Part shown: piece by piece, positions 26,792 to 35,215 of the stretch | Numbering within the stretch: the first letter of the stretch is position 1 | Layout: each line of letters opens with the position of its first letter | Assembly (NCBI GenBank): GCA_001769295.1 | Contig: MEOR01000104.1 | Span: 1 to 46,554, forward strand | Reading direction: 5' to 3' | Length of the DNA stretch: 46,554 bases | From: Bacteroidetes bacterium GWF2_49_14 | GTDB lineage: Bacteria; Bacteroidota; Bacteroidia; Bacteroidales; UBA12481 | Program-made: the position numbers and the translations under genes | Notes under the pieces: generated by a model | Told to the model about the DNA's origin: nothing | Database searches by the model: none | What the model saw: only the letters and a program-made list of their open reading frames with translations

Positions 26792-27322
26792 ATGGAATCT
26801 ACAAAAACTGACCGCTCCCGCAGATATCTGAATCCCTATCTTGGGGGCGTGCTGCTCGGCCTGGTGCTGATTGCAGCCAATTATGTTGCCGGCCGCGGTC
26901 TGGGTGCCAGCGGTGCGGTAAAAAGCGTGATCGTGGCTGCAACCGATGTGATCGCACCGGCTCATGTGAAGAACAATGCCTATTACAGCGAATATGCGAA
27001 ACAGCACAGCAGTCCCCTGAAAAACTGGCTGGTTTTTCAGATGGCAGGGGTGCTGGTCGGCGGATTTCTTTCCGGCGCACTTTGGGGCCGGCTGAAACTT
27101 AAGGTTGAGCATAGTCCGAAAATCACCTCCCGCAAACGCCTCCTGATGGCGGGCACCGGAGGAATATTATTCGGCTTCGGCTCCCAGCTCGGCAGGGGAT
27201 GTACGAGCGGCTCCGCACTCAGTGGGATGGCCGTAATATCCGTCGGTGGCTTCATTACCATGGCCGCCATTTTCGGTACCGCGTTCATGCTGGCTTACTT
27301 TTTTCGTAAAAACTGGATCTAA
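26792..27322 (+). CDS. YeeE/YedE-type sulfur transport protein, first half-size subunit
   Basis: The 176-residue membrane protein has about four to five helices and the signature GFGSQLGRGCTSGSALSG (about 129-146), with the conserved cysteine that relays sulfur in thiosulfate importer TsuA. TsuA is about twice this size, so this gene and the next appear to form the two halves. The long periplasmic or cytosolic loop at about 40-75 (NAYYSEYAKQHSSP) is a feature of this half. It probably moves thiosulfate or a sulfane-sulfur species for the Psr enzyme or for assimilation (inference). Confidence 0.85.
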   Translation: MESTKTDRSRRYLNPYLGGVLLGLVLIAANYVAGRGLGASGAVKSVIVAATDVIAPAHVKNNAYYSEYAKQHSSPLKNWLVFQMAGVLVGGFLSGALWGRLKLKVEHSPKITSRKRLLMAGTGGILFGFGSQLGRGCTSGSALSGMAVISVGGFITMAAIFGTAFMLAYFFRKNWI

Positions 27323-27339
27323 CCTAAAACTGACAAACC

Positions 27340-27930
27340 ATGGGACCTTTAGTAGTCAATGAAATAATATCGGAAAACACAAATTTCCTTCTGGCCTTCC
27401 TTATCGGAATAGGCTTTGGCCTCGTGCTGGAAAGCAGCGGCTTTTCATCAAGCCGCAAGCTTGCCGGCGTATTTTACGGGTATGATACGGTTGTGCTGAA
27501 AGTCTTCTTTACAGCCGCCATTACCGCAATGCTCGGACTCCTGTTTATGAGCCTCTTCGGATGGATCGACCTGGATCTGGTTTATGTGAATCCCGCCTAT
27601 ATCCCGTCGGCAATTATTGGCGGCGTTGTGATGGGAGGCGGATTCATTATCGGAGGATTCTGCCCGGGCACCAGCTTCTGCGGAGCTGCAATCGGTAAAC
27701 TCGATGCCATGGTCTTTATCGGCGGCCTCTTTATCGGCGTGATTCTATTTTCCGAAACCTACGGTCTTTGGGATAAGCTCTATATGGCCGGATTCCAGGG
27801 CAGTCCGAAACTCAGCGAATCCCTGGGAATGTCTGACGGCTTGTTTGCCTTATTCCTGATTCTGGCTGCCATCGGAATGTTTTATGTTGCCGAATGGGCC
27901 GAGAAAAAATTTCCACGCGAAGAATATTAA
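27340..27930 (+). CDS. YeeE/YedE-type sulfur transport protein, second half-size subunit
   Basis: The 196-residue membrane protein has about five helices, with LVLESSGFSSSRKLAG (about 29-44) and the signature GGFCPGTSFCGAAIGKLDA (about 105-123), which holds two cysteines. It begins 17 bases after the first half. Together they would make one pore with cysteine relay sites, as in the single-chain TsuA. It ends 11 bases before the rhodanese gene. Confidence 0.85.
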   Translation: MGPLVVNEIISENTNFLLAFLIGIGFGLVLESSGFSSSRKLAGVFYGYDTVVLKVFFTAAITAMLGLLFMSLFGWIDLDLVYVNPAYIPSAIIGGVVMGGGFIIGGFCPGTSFCGAAIGKLDAMVFIGGLFIGVILFSETYGLWDKLYMAGFQGSPKLSESLGMSDGLFALFLILAAIGMFYVAEWAEKKFPREEY

Positions 27931-27941
27931 TATATAAAAAG

Positions 27942-28571
27942 ATGAAACCACGAGTAATACTTTCCATTTCGGTTGTAAGCCTGGGGCTGCTCATTGCAGC
28001 AGTTCCGCAGAACACCACCCACCCGTATAAGCTTACGGCTGACCAGCTTCTTGAGGAAGTTAAGGGTCGCCAGCAATACTTCAGTCCTGATGAACTTGCT
28101 GATATGCTGGTTAATAAAGATCCCTCAATCCAACTCATTGATGTAAGGAGTGCGGATGAGTTTGAAAAGTTCAGCTTGCCCGGAGCGATAAATATTCCCC
28201 TAACGGATCTGTTAAGTGATCAGTATTCTGATGTTCTGAATCAGGATGTCAAGATGAATATCTTTTACTCCAACGGCACCGTAGATGCAAACCAGGCATG
28301 GCTCATCACACGCCAGCTTGGCTTTGAGAATAATTTTGTTCTGGAAGGGGGACTCAATCATTGGGTGGAAACGATCATGAATCCTGAGAAACCTGCAGCC
28401 ACGAATCCGAATGAGGAGTTGGCCCGATATGACTTCCGGCTGGCGGCAGGATCTGCACTGGGAGGCGGGGGAGCCGTTAATGCGGCTATTGTTGCAACAG
28501 GAGATCAGGGTGGGGCACCCAAGCCAATTGTGAAAAAGCCAGCCAAGAAAAAAGCTTCAGGCGGCTGCTGA
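27942..28571 (+). CDS. Exported rhodanese-like protein with no active-site Cys and a C-terminal Cys
   Basis: From the ATG at 27942 (an upstream frame opening overlaps the YeeE gene) the protein has 209 residues. An N-terminal hydrophobic segment (about 5-22) indicates export or anchoring. A rhodanese domain covers about 47-145 (LIDVRSADEF, LPGAINIP, GGLNHW). The active-site loop reads FYSNGTVDA, where rhodanese normally has Y-C-x-x-G, so Ser takes the catalytic place. The only cysteine in the whole protein is the last residue, after a Lys/Pro/Ala-rich tail ending KKKASGGC. It is the last gene of the psr-yedE cluster and may bind or carry sulfur through its tail (inference). Stop abuts the convergent next gene. 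Confidence 0.85.
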   Translation: MKPRVILSISVVSLGLLIAAVPQNTTHPYKLTADQLLEEVKGRQQYFSPDELADMLVNKDPSIQLIDVRSADEFEKFSLPGAINIPLTDLLSDQYSDVLNQDVKMNIFYSNGTVDANQAWLITRQLGFENNFVLEGGLNHWVETIMNPEKPAATNPNEELARYDFRLAAGSALGGGGAVNAAIVATGDQGGAPKPIVKKPAKKKASGGC

Positions 28572-28889
28572 TCAGTCCTGAATCCAATAATTAACCTGAA
28601 CCTCGGTTTGCTGGTCACTGTTCTGAAGCCAGTAACCCGGGGTTATTATTTTGCCATTTGGCGAGTGGAGCCTTCGTTTATAGACATCTACAACGGCATG
28701 GAAAACCAGGTCGGTGACCCCGATTTTAAAGCCGCCGTCTTCGGTTGATTCCACTTTCACCACATACTTGTTGAACTCCAGAATCTCTTTCAGAAATTCC
28801 ATACGCTGACGTGTGATACCGGATTCTACCAGCGTGCAACGTGTGCCTTCAATAACCTCAATGCTGTGTTTACCCTGATTCAGAGGCAT
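28572..28889 (-). CDS. Uncharacterised small protein at the end of the complex I operon
   Basis: The 105-residue protein is soluble, with no signal or membrane helix and a mixed alpha/beta pattern: a short N-terminal strand and helix (RQRMEFLKEILEFNKY at about 28-43), then strands (VVKVESTEDGGFKIGVTDLV). I do not recognise a family. It starts 8 bases after the nuoN stop on the same strand, so it is in the nuo transcript. Its single Cys (Cys18) sits in TRCTLVESG. It may be a regulator or accessory factor of complex I, or only a passenger. Stop-to-stop contact with the rhodanese gene. Confidence 0.72.
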   Translation of the reverse strand: MPLNQGKHSIEVIEGTRCTLVESGITRQRMEFLKEILEFNKYVVKVESTEDGGFKIGVTDLVFHAVVDVYKRRLHSPNGKIITPGYWLQNSDQQTEVQVNYWIQD

Positions 28890-28897
28890 AATCGTAA

Positions 28898-30322
28898 TTA
28901 GTTAATTCCGAAACTGATACTGGAAATATACTCATAAATTGCACTGGCAAAACCAATGACAAAGATACCTGCAACGCAGATAAGAAGACTGGCCCGCATC
29001 GCCCAGGGAGTTTTAAAGGTCCCGATCGGTTCATCCGATTTGTCGATCAGCATGGCCTTTACAACACGCAGGTAATAATACAGGGAAACCGTGGCGTTTA
29101 AAACAGCAATCAGAACCAGAATATAATATCCTTTGGCCCCCGCTGCAGTGAACAGGAAGAACTTACCGAAGAATCCGGCTACCGGCGGAATGCCGGCCAG
29201 CGAAAACATGGCAAGCAGCATAATCAGGCTGAGCTTCGGATTGGTTTTGTAGAGGCTGTTGTAATCGGTGATATTCTCTTTTCCGGTTGCCTCCGAGATG
29301 GCAGAAACCACTCCGAAAGCAGCCAGGTTGGTGAACACATATATCAGCATGAAATAGACAACTGTCGTCATACCGAGCTCCCCGCCCTGCATGATACCGA
29401 GGAGAATAAAACCGGCCTGCGCAATAGAGGAGAAAGCAAGGAATCGTTTCATGTTGTTCTGCCTGATGGCAAAAAGGTTACCCACAGTCATGGTTGCAAC
29501 CGCGAGGGTATACAGCAGAGGCTGCCAGATTTCGGTAACCGCCGAAAATACCCTGAACAGGATAATCATAAACGTGAAGGCTGCAGCACCCTTGGAAACG
29601 ACAGACAGGTATGCGGTGATGTTTATCGGAGCACCTTCATAAACATCAGCTGTCCACAGATGGAAGGGAACCAGTGAGATCTTGAAAGCCATCCCTGCAA
29701 CAAAGAATACCAGCCCGAATGTCTGTAGTGGATTGCTGCTGATTTTATCAACGATATCCACAAAGTAGATCGAGCCGGTTGTTCCGTAAATAAAAGACAA
29801 CCCATACAAAAGAATCCCAGAGGAGAGAGCTGAGGTCAGAATCAGTTTAATACCGGCTTCGGCTGACTTTTCATGAAACTTCTCAAAAGCAGCCAGGGCC
29901 GCTATCGGAATGGTTGCCAGCTCAAGCCCGATATACATCATCAGGAAATCACCGGAGGATATCATGAAATTCATCCCGATAAGGGTGGAGATCACAAGAA
30001 TGAAATATTCCGATATTTTCCCGTGGTTTTCCTCTTTGCGCAGCCAGGTCACCGACTGTAGAAAAACAATAAAGACCCCGATATTCAGGACGCTCTTCAT
30101 GAATACCGTCATCGGATTGGTTATAAAACTTCCGCCAAACAGCGTCCCTTCCGGTACAGGAAAGAAATTTGCCACTGTGGCAAGTCCGAAAAGAACTGCG
30201 GCAAGCGTGATAATCCCGTTCTTTTTTTCAGGCTTGGTAAAGATTTCTGCAACCAGCAGGATCATTGCAATCCCAACCAGTATCAGTTCGTTTCTCATGA
30301 GAAAAAATGAGTTGCTCTCCAT
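28898..30322 (-). CDS. nuoN: NADH-quinone oxidoreductase subunit N
   Basis: The 474-residue membrane protein has about 14 helices and the antiporter-like domain (proton-conducting MFS of complex I), with KISLVPFHLWTADVYEGAP (about 213-231), the hallmark of NuoN. It is the last proton channel gene in the nuo cluster, 12 bases behind nuoM. Confidence 0.95.
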   Translation of the reverse strand: MESNSFFLMRNELILVGIAMILLVAEIFTKPEKKNGIITLAAVLFGLATVANFFPVPEGTLFGGSFITNPMTVFMKSVLNIGVFIVFLQSVTWLRKEENHGKISEYFILVISTLIGMNFMISSGDFLMMYIGLELATIPIAALAAFEKFHEKSAEAGIKLILTSALSSGILLYGLSFIYGTTGSIYFVDIVDKISSNPLQTFGLVFFVAGMAFKISLVPFHLWTADVYEGAPINITAYLSVVSKGAAAFTFMIILFRVFSAVTEIWQPLLYTLAVATMTVGNLFAIRQNNMKRFLAFSSIAQAGFILLGIMQGGELGMTTVVYFMLIYVFTNLAAFGVVSAISEATGKENITDYNSLYKTNPKLSLIMLLAMFSLAGIPPVAGFFGKFFLFTAAGAKGYYILVLIAVLNATVSLYYYLRVVKAMLIDKSDEPIGTFKTPWAMRASLLICVAGIFVIGFASAIYEYISSISFGIN

Positions 30323-30334
30323 GGCGTAAGTCTG

Positions 30335-31831
30335 TTATAACATGGCTGTTAAGCGTTCAACAATAGGGACGATTGCATCGGCAAGGGTTCCTGACAGGAA
30401 AGCAGGATAAATCCCGATGATGGCGATCGGAAGGATCAGGACAACCAGGCTGAGTCTTTCATACCAGCGGGCATCCGGGAATTCGAGGTACTCCTTCTCA
30501 CGAAGCGGGCCGAGCAGCAGCTGGCCCACAACGCGCAGGATATAGACTGCAGTGATCACGATAGACATTGTGGCGATAATGGTGATCACCCTGTGGAAAG
30601 TATCGGTGTGTGCAAAGGCCCCAACGAATACGGTCATTTCTGCGATGAAACCGCTAAGTCCCGGAAGACCCAGTGAAGCCAGGCCGGCGATCACGTAGGA
30701 CACCCCGAGGAATGGAATAACAGCCATCAAACCGCCCATTTCCGGTACGTTCCGCGTGTGGGTCCGGCCGTAGATCATGCCGATAAGCGCAAAGAAGAGG
30801 GCCGTCATGAGTCCGTGAGAAATCATCTGAAGAACCGCACCGTTGATGGCGGTTTTATTCATCATCAGGAGTGCGAAAAGAACCAACCCGCAATGGCTCA
30901 CAGAAGAATAGGCATTGATATATTTCAGGTCTTTCTGCCAGATGGCGCCGAAGGCTCCGTAAACAATGCTTATCGTAGTTAGGATCAGGAAAATCCAGGC
31001 CATCTCATTGGCGGCTTCAGGTAGCAGGAACATGGCCACCCTAAGGCAGCCGTATCCTCCGAGCTTCATCAATACACCGGCATGCAGCATCGAAACCGCA
31101 GTTGGTGCCGAGGAGTGACCGTCAGGCGACCAGGTATGCAGGGGAAACAAGGCACCAAGAATTCCGAATCCTACGAAGAGGAACGGGAAGAAGAAGCGCT
31201 GCATAGCCATCGGGAAGTTGATTTTCGACAGTTCCAGGAGGTTGAAGGTTACAGGACCGGCAGCCGAGGAATTGAAATAGAGGCCGAGCAGGCCAACCAC
31301 CAGAAGGGCAGATCCTCCCATCAGCATCAGTGTCAGCTTCATGGCCGAATACTCTTTGGGCCCGCTCCCCCATATTCCAATAAGCAAATACATCGGGATA
31401 ACCGCCAACTCATAGAAAAGGAACATGGTAAACAAATCGAGGGAGATAAAGAACCCGAATACACCGGTAGCCAGCAGAATCAGGGAAATATAGAACTCGC
31501 GCGACAAGTATTGCACCTCCCAGGAGGCGAAGATCCCGGCAAAAACAACAATGGAAGCCAGGCAGATCATCCACACCGCAATGCTGTCAACTCCAACGGT
31601 ATAATGGATATTCAAGGTTTTAAACCAGGTTATATCCGTATAAAACAGAAACTCCCCGGACGCTCCGGCCTTGCGCTCTGCGAAATACATCAGGGTCATC
31701 ACTAAGGCAGCGACAAGCTGCAATGACATGCCAATGGCTGCGGTCATCCGGGCGCCCTTATAATCTTTGACAAACATGATTCCCAGTACCGTGAGGACCG
31801 GGATGATGACGAACAGGTTCAGAATATTCAT
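30335..31831 (-). CDS. nuoM: NADH-quinone oxidoreductase subunit M
   Basis: The 498-residue protein has about 14 membrane helices and the NuoM marks VPMYLLIGIWG (about 145-155), FPLHTWSPDGHSSAPTAVS (about 225-243) with the conserved broken helix, and GLSGFIAEM near 385. It is one of three proton-pumping subunits. It lies 28 bases downstream of nuoL. Confidence 0.95.
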   Translation of the reverse strand: MNILNLFVIIPVLTVLGIMFVKDYKGARMTAAIGMSLQLVAALVMTLMYFAERKAGASGEFLFYTDITWFKTLNIHYTVGVDSIAVWMICLASIVVFAGIFASWEVQYLSREFYISLILLATGVFGFFISLDLFTMFLFYELAVIPMYLLIGIWGSGPKEYSAMKLTLMLMGGSALLVVGLLGLYFNSSAAGPVTFNLLELSKINFPMAMQRFFFPFLFVGFGILGALFPLHTWSPDGHSSAPTAVSMLHAGVLMKLGGYGCLRVAMFLLPEAANEMAWIFLILTTISIVYGAFGAIWQKDLKYINAYSSVSHCGLVLFALLMMNKTAINGAVLQMISHGLMTALFFALIGMIYGRTHTRNVPEMGGLMAVIPFLGVSYVIAGLASLGLPGLSGFIAEMTVFVGAFAHTDTFHRVITIIATMSIVITAVYILRVVGQLLLGPLREKEYLEFPDARWYERLSLVVLILPIAIIGIYPAFLSGTLADAIVPIVERLTAML

Positions 31832-31859
31832 AGTCGGCTTCTTTTCTGTTTACTCTGCA

Positions 31860-33785
31860 TTATCGGACCAGGAAGGCGAAAATCAGCACGAACACCACTG
31901 CCGCCAGGGCGAACACCATGCCATACTGAGGCAGGTACCCGGATTGCAGCCCTTTGATTTTCTTCGCACTGGTCAGGGTGATCCAACCGATTCCGTTCAT
32001 GGTACCGTCAACGATATGACGGTCGAACCATGCGACAGGACGTGATATATAGTTGAAAATGATCTTCTTGGTAATGAAGAGATAGATCTCATCGATATAA
32101 AACTTGTTATAAACCGTCTTGTAAAAGCCACCCAGGGCGATAGAGATCCTCTCAGGAATATGGGTCTCTTTACGGTACATCAGCATTGCAAGTCCAATGC
32201 CGACCAATCCGATCAAAACCGAAGGAATGGCTATGGCAAAATCAATGTGGGATTCGAACGGTCTTCCATCGGCCGTAATAAGCTTTGCGAAAGGCACATA
32301 CCCGGCAAAAATTGATCCGATGGCCAGGATCATGAGCGGAATGGTCATAACCTTTGGTGCTTCATGCGGGGTATGGTGATACTGTGTGTCCTTGCCCCAG
32401 AAGATGCTGAAATAGAGCCTGAACATATAGAAGGCAGTGATTCCGGCAACAAGATATTCAACGGCGAAAAGGAGCTTGTTGTGGTGAAATGCAGCAACCA
32501 GAATTTCATCCTTGCTGAAGAACGCCGACAGGAAAGGTACCCCTGAGATAGTGAGACAGGCAATCAGGAATGTGATATGCGTGATTGGCATATATTTCCG
32601 TAAGCCGCCCATGTCCTGCATGACGTTGCTGTGAACGGCATGGATGATTGCGCCGGCACCGAGGAAAAGCAGAGCCTTGAAGAAAGCGTGCGTAAAAAGG
32701 TGAAACATGGATGCCATGTAACCGACTCCCTCATGACCTTCATAACCGGAAACCCCAAGTGCAAGGATCATGTATCCGATCTGCGACAGGGTAGAGAAGG
32801 CAAGCACCCGTTTTATGTCATACTGGGTGCAGGCGATTATGGCCGCGAAAAGCGAAGTGAAACCGCCGACATATGCGATTACCTCCAGCGCATCCGGGGC
32901 CTGGAAAAAGAATACCGGGAACATCCGGGCTACCAGGAAAACACCGGCAACAACCATGGTTGCGGCATGGATGAGGGCGGAAACAGGAGTTGGACCCTCC
33001 ATGGCATCAGGAAGCCATATGTGAAACGGAAACATGGCCGATTTACCGGCACCACCCATGAAAATCAGTAAGCAGGCCCAGGTAAAGACCGACATCCCCA
33101 TGAAACTCTTGGCGGCGCCGGATTCAAAAATCGAATGGTCGGCCCCGGTAAGAGTGGTAAAGTCAAAAGTCTGGGTGAAAAACGAAAGAAGAAGGATGCC
33201 GATCAAAAATCCCAGGTCGGCAAACCGTGTAACAATAAAAGCCTTTTTGGAGGCGGCAACAGCCGATGGTTTCTGATAATAAAACCCGATGAGGAGGAAA
33301 GAGGAGATTCCAACCAGTTCCCAGAAAACATACATCTGGAAAATATTTGTAGCAACAACCAGCCCTAACATCGAAAAACTGAATAAGGAAAGAAATGAGT
33401 AAAATCTTTCAAATCCCTTTTCACCCTTCATATAGCCAAGGCTGTAAATATGAACCATAAAGGATACCGACGAAACCACAACCAGCATCATAACCGAAAT
33501 CGGATCGAGCATGATCCCCATCCGGATTGTCAGCTTATCGGTAAACTGCAGCCAATCCATTGACATGGCTATGATTTTGGGGAACTCACCATCGACCATA
33601 CCCCCAACGAAGAAGTACTGCCAGGCTGTGTACCAGGATAACAGGAAAACGATTCCGAGTCCGATGGTCCCGACGAGGCCTGATACGATCGGCTTGAACT
33701 TCATTCCCAGCAGGCCGTTAAACAGGAATGCCGCAATGGGTATCAGAAGGATTAATATTGTATAGGAGTAGTTCATATCAGCCAA
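31860..33785 (-). CDS. nuoL: NADH-quinone oxidoreductase subunit L
   Basis: The 641-residue protein has about 16 helices: the antiporter-like core with FPFHIWLPDAMEGPTPVSAL (about 251-270) and a C-terminal long lateral helix with a further anchoring helix (residues about 520-640), as in NuoL. The segment after about 505 (FESHIDFAIAIPSVLIG) leads to the horizontal helix HL that couples the pumps. It follows nuoK by 9 bases. Confidence 0.95.
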   Translation of the reverse strand: MADMNYSYTILILLIPIAAFLFNGLLGMKFKPIVSGLVGTIGLGIVFLLSWYTAWQYFFVGGMVDGEFPKIIAMSMDWLQFTDKLTIRMGIMLDPISVMMLVVVSSVSFMVHIYSLGYMKGEKGFERFYSFLSLFSFSMLGLVVATNIFQMYVFWELVGISSFLLIGFYYQKPSAVAASKKAFIVTRFADLGFLIGILLLSFFTQTFDFTTLTGADHSIFESGAAKSFMGMSVFTWACLLIFMGGAGKSAMFPFHIWLPDAMEGPTPVSALIHAATMVVAGVFLVARMFPVFFFQAPDALEVIAYVGGFTSLFAAIIACTQYDIKRVLAFSTLSQIGYMILALGVSGYEGHEGVGYMASMFHLFTHAFFKALLFLGAGAIIHAVHSNVMQDMGGLRKYMPITHITFLIACLTISGVPFLSAFFSKDEILVAAFHHNKLLFAVEYLVAGITAFYMFRLYFSIFWGKDTQYHHTPHEAPKVMTIPLMILAIGSIFAGYVPFAKLITADGRPFESHIDFAIAIPSVLIGLVGIGLAMLMYRKETHIPERISIALGGFYKTVYNKFYIDEIYLFITKKIIFNYISRPVAWFDRHIVDGTMNGIGWITLTSAKKIKGLQSGYLPQYGMVFALAAVVFVLIFAFLVR

Positions 33786-33794
33786 AAGATTGGA

Positions 33795-34112
33795 TTAATA
33801 CTTCATTTCGTTCACCTGTTCCACATTGATCGAGTTTAATCGCCTGTAAATATTGATAATCAGGGCAATTGCAACGGAGGCTTCCGCAGCGGCAATACCT
33901 ACCACGAAAAGTGCGAAGAACTGGCCCTGCAGCTGGTCGGGGTATAGATACTTATTGAAAACGACCAGGTTGATATTTACCGCGTTAAGGATCAATTCGA
34001 TCGACATAAGGATGGTGATCATGTTTCTCCGGATAATAAAGCCGCAGATTCCGGCGAAGAACATGAATGCGCTGACTATCAGCACGTGGGTCATTGGAAT
34101 TCCTTCTATCAT
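33795..34112 (-). CDS. nuoK: NADH-quinone oxidoreductase subunit K
   Basis: From the ATG at 34112 the protein has 105 residues (MIEGIPMTHVLIV...), matching the normal NuoK length of about 100. The frame remains open further upstream (to 34175), but this would run into the nuoJ gene and add a non-homologous stretch. Three helices, with the conserved Glu in SIELILNAVN (about 38-47) and AAAEASVAIALIINIYRR (about 75-92) in the proton path. 37 bases downstream of nuoJ. Confidence 0.92.
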   Translation of the reverse strand: MIEGIPMTHVLIVSAFMFFAGICGFIIRRNMITILMSIELILNAVNINLVVFNKYLYPDQLQGQFFALFVVGIAAAEASVAIALIINIYRRLNSINVEQVNEMKY

Positions 34113-34149
34113 GGCTTGGCGATTAGCGATTTGAATTAATGCGTAAAAA

Positions 34150-34656
34150 TTATTTACCTTTTTTAGCAACCACAATGGCTCCGATCATGGCTGCGAGCAG
34201 CAGAACGCTGATGACCTCAAAGGGAAGGGCATAGCCGTTTTTTCCAGTGCCCAGCAACTGGGTTCCGATGGCCTGCATATCCACCTTTATGGCTGCATTC
34301 TCTGTTTCCTTGAAAGCAAATTGCAAAATGGCAATGGTCGACAGGGCAAATCCCGATACTCCCACAATCAGTCCCATTACCAGGCGCATGGCTTCAGGCT
34401 TGGCAAATTTGTGGCTGATGTGGCTGGTCAGCAGAATGGAGAAAATGATCAGGACAACAATACCCCCGGCATACAGGACCAGCTGAACCCCTGCCATGAA
34501 TTGGTAATCCACCATAAAATAGAAACCGGCCGTGGCAACGAGAACGCAAAGCAGGTAAAAGGCTGCCCGCAGAATTCTCCGGCTGGTTATCGTGAGCACT
34601 GAGAAGATCACGATTACTGCCGATAATATGTAAAACATCAATACGTTGAGTGCCAT
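34150..34656 (-). CDS. nuoJ: NADH-quinone oxidoreductase subunit J
   Basis: The 168-residue membrane protein has five helices, with ALNVLMFYILSAVIVIFSVL (residues 2-21) and the central GVQLVLYAGGIVVLIIF (about 55-71), where NuoJ has the pi-bulge helix involved in coupling. It is in the standard place between nuoI and nuoK. Confidence 0.93.
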   Translation of the reverse strand: MALNVLMFYILSAVIVIFSVLTITSRRILRAAFYLLCVLVATAGFYFMVDYQFMAGVQLVLYAGGIVVLIIFSILLTSHISHKFAKPEAMRLVMGLIVGVSGFALSTIAILQFAFKETENAAIKVDMQAIGTQLLGTGKNGYALPFEVISVLLLAAMIGAIVVAKKGK

Positions 34657-34663
34657 ATCGGAA

Positions 34664-35215
34664 TTAATTTGCAGGGTTAGGTACTTCTTCGGTTACAGGC
34701 GTGGGTGCAGGTGCTGGCGCTGGCTTTGGAACTTTCGGCTCTTTCTTGATTTTGGAACCGGGCTGGTTCAAAACCTTGGTAAGTTTCTGCCGGTCGAATA
34801 CGGCATGTTCAAATTCCTGGGAAAAAGCCAGTGCATTGCTGGGACAGCTCTTTACACAGAGACCGCAGAATGTGCACATGGATAAATGATAAATATGCTT
34901 GTCGATGATTCTTTCTGATTTACCATCCTCATTTACCGCTGAATCGGTGATGATCTCAATCGACCCGTTGGGGCAGTTTAACTGGCAGATGCCACAACCA
35001 TTGCATTTATGGGTGTTGTCCGTATCATGAACAAGAATAACCTCCCCCTTGAACCGGTCAAACATCTCAAGAGTCTTGCGGTTTTCAGGATACTGCTGGG
35101 TAACGATCTGCTTCGGATGGACGAAGTAGTATCCGGTTACCATCAAACCCTTCCACAAGGATCTGATTGCTTTAAAGATATCGCTGAAATATTGTGCTAC
35201 TGAGTTCATAGTCAT
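34664..35215 (-). CDS. nuoI: NADH-quinone oxidoreductase subunit I (two [4Fe-4S]) with Pro-rich tail
   Basis: The 183-residue protein carries the N6a/N6b cluster motifs CNGCGICQLNCP (about 71-82) and CTFCGLCVKSCP (about 112-123). In complexes without NuoEFG this subunit and NuoB take electrons from an external donor, often ferredoxin. The last 25 residues are very rich in Pro and Ala (PKPAPAPAPTPV), not part of ordinary NuoI. The start codon overlaps the nuoH stop (TAATG). Confidence 0.95.
   Translation of the reverse strand: MTMNSVAQYFSDIFKAIRSLWKGLMVTGYYFVHPKQIVTQQYPENRKTLEMFDRFKGEVILVHDTDNTHKCNGCGICQLNCPNGSIEIITDSAVNEDGKSERIIDKHIYHLSMCTFCGLCVKSCPSNALAFSQEFEHAVFDRQKLTKVLNQPGSKIKKEPKVPKPAPAPAPTPVTEEVPNPAN

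Noticed and set aside
26445-27112. Minus-strand open frames over psrC, the heptamer array and the first YeeE gene
   Set aside because: The Ser-Val-Arg-Pro stretches come from the 7-base repeat, and the rest is antisense to well-supported genes.
28569-28572. TGA after the terminal Cys codon of the rhodanese-like gene as a possible selenocysteine codon
   Set aside because: Reading on gives residues antisense to the next gene, with no conserved domain and no SECIS-like stem evident directly after TGA. A normal stop is simpler.
31082-31705. 207-codon plus-strand open frame opposite nuoM
   Set aside because: Highly charged composition (Gln, Glu, Arg) is typical of reading a membrane-protein gene on the other strand.
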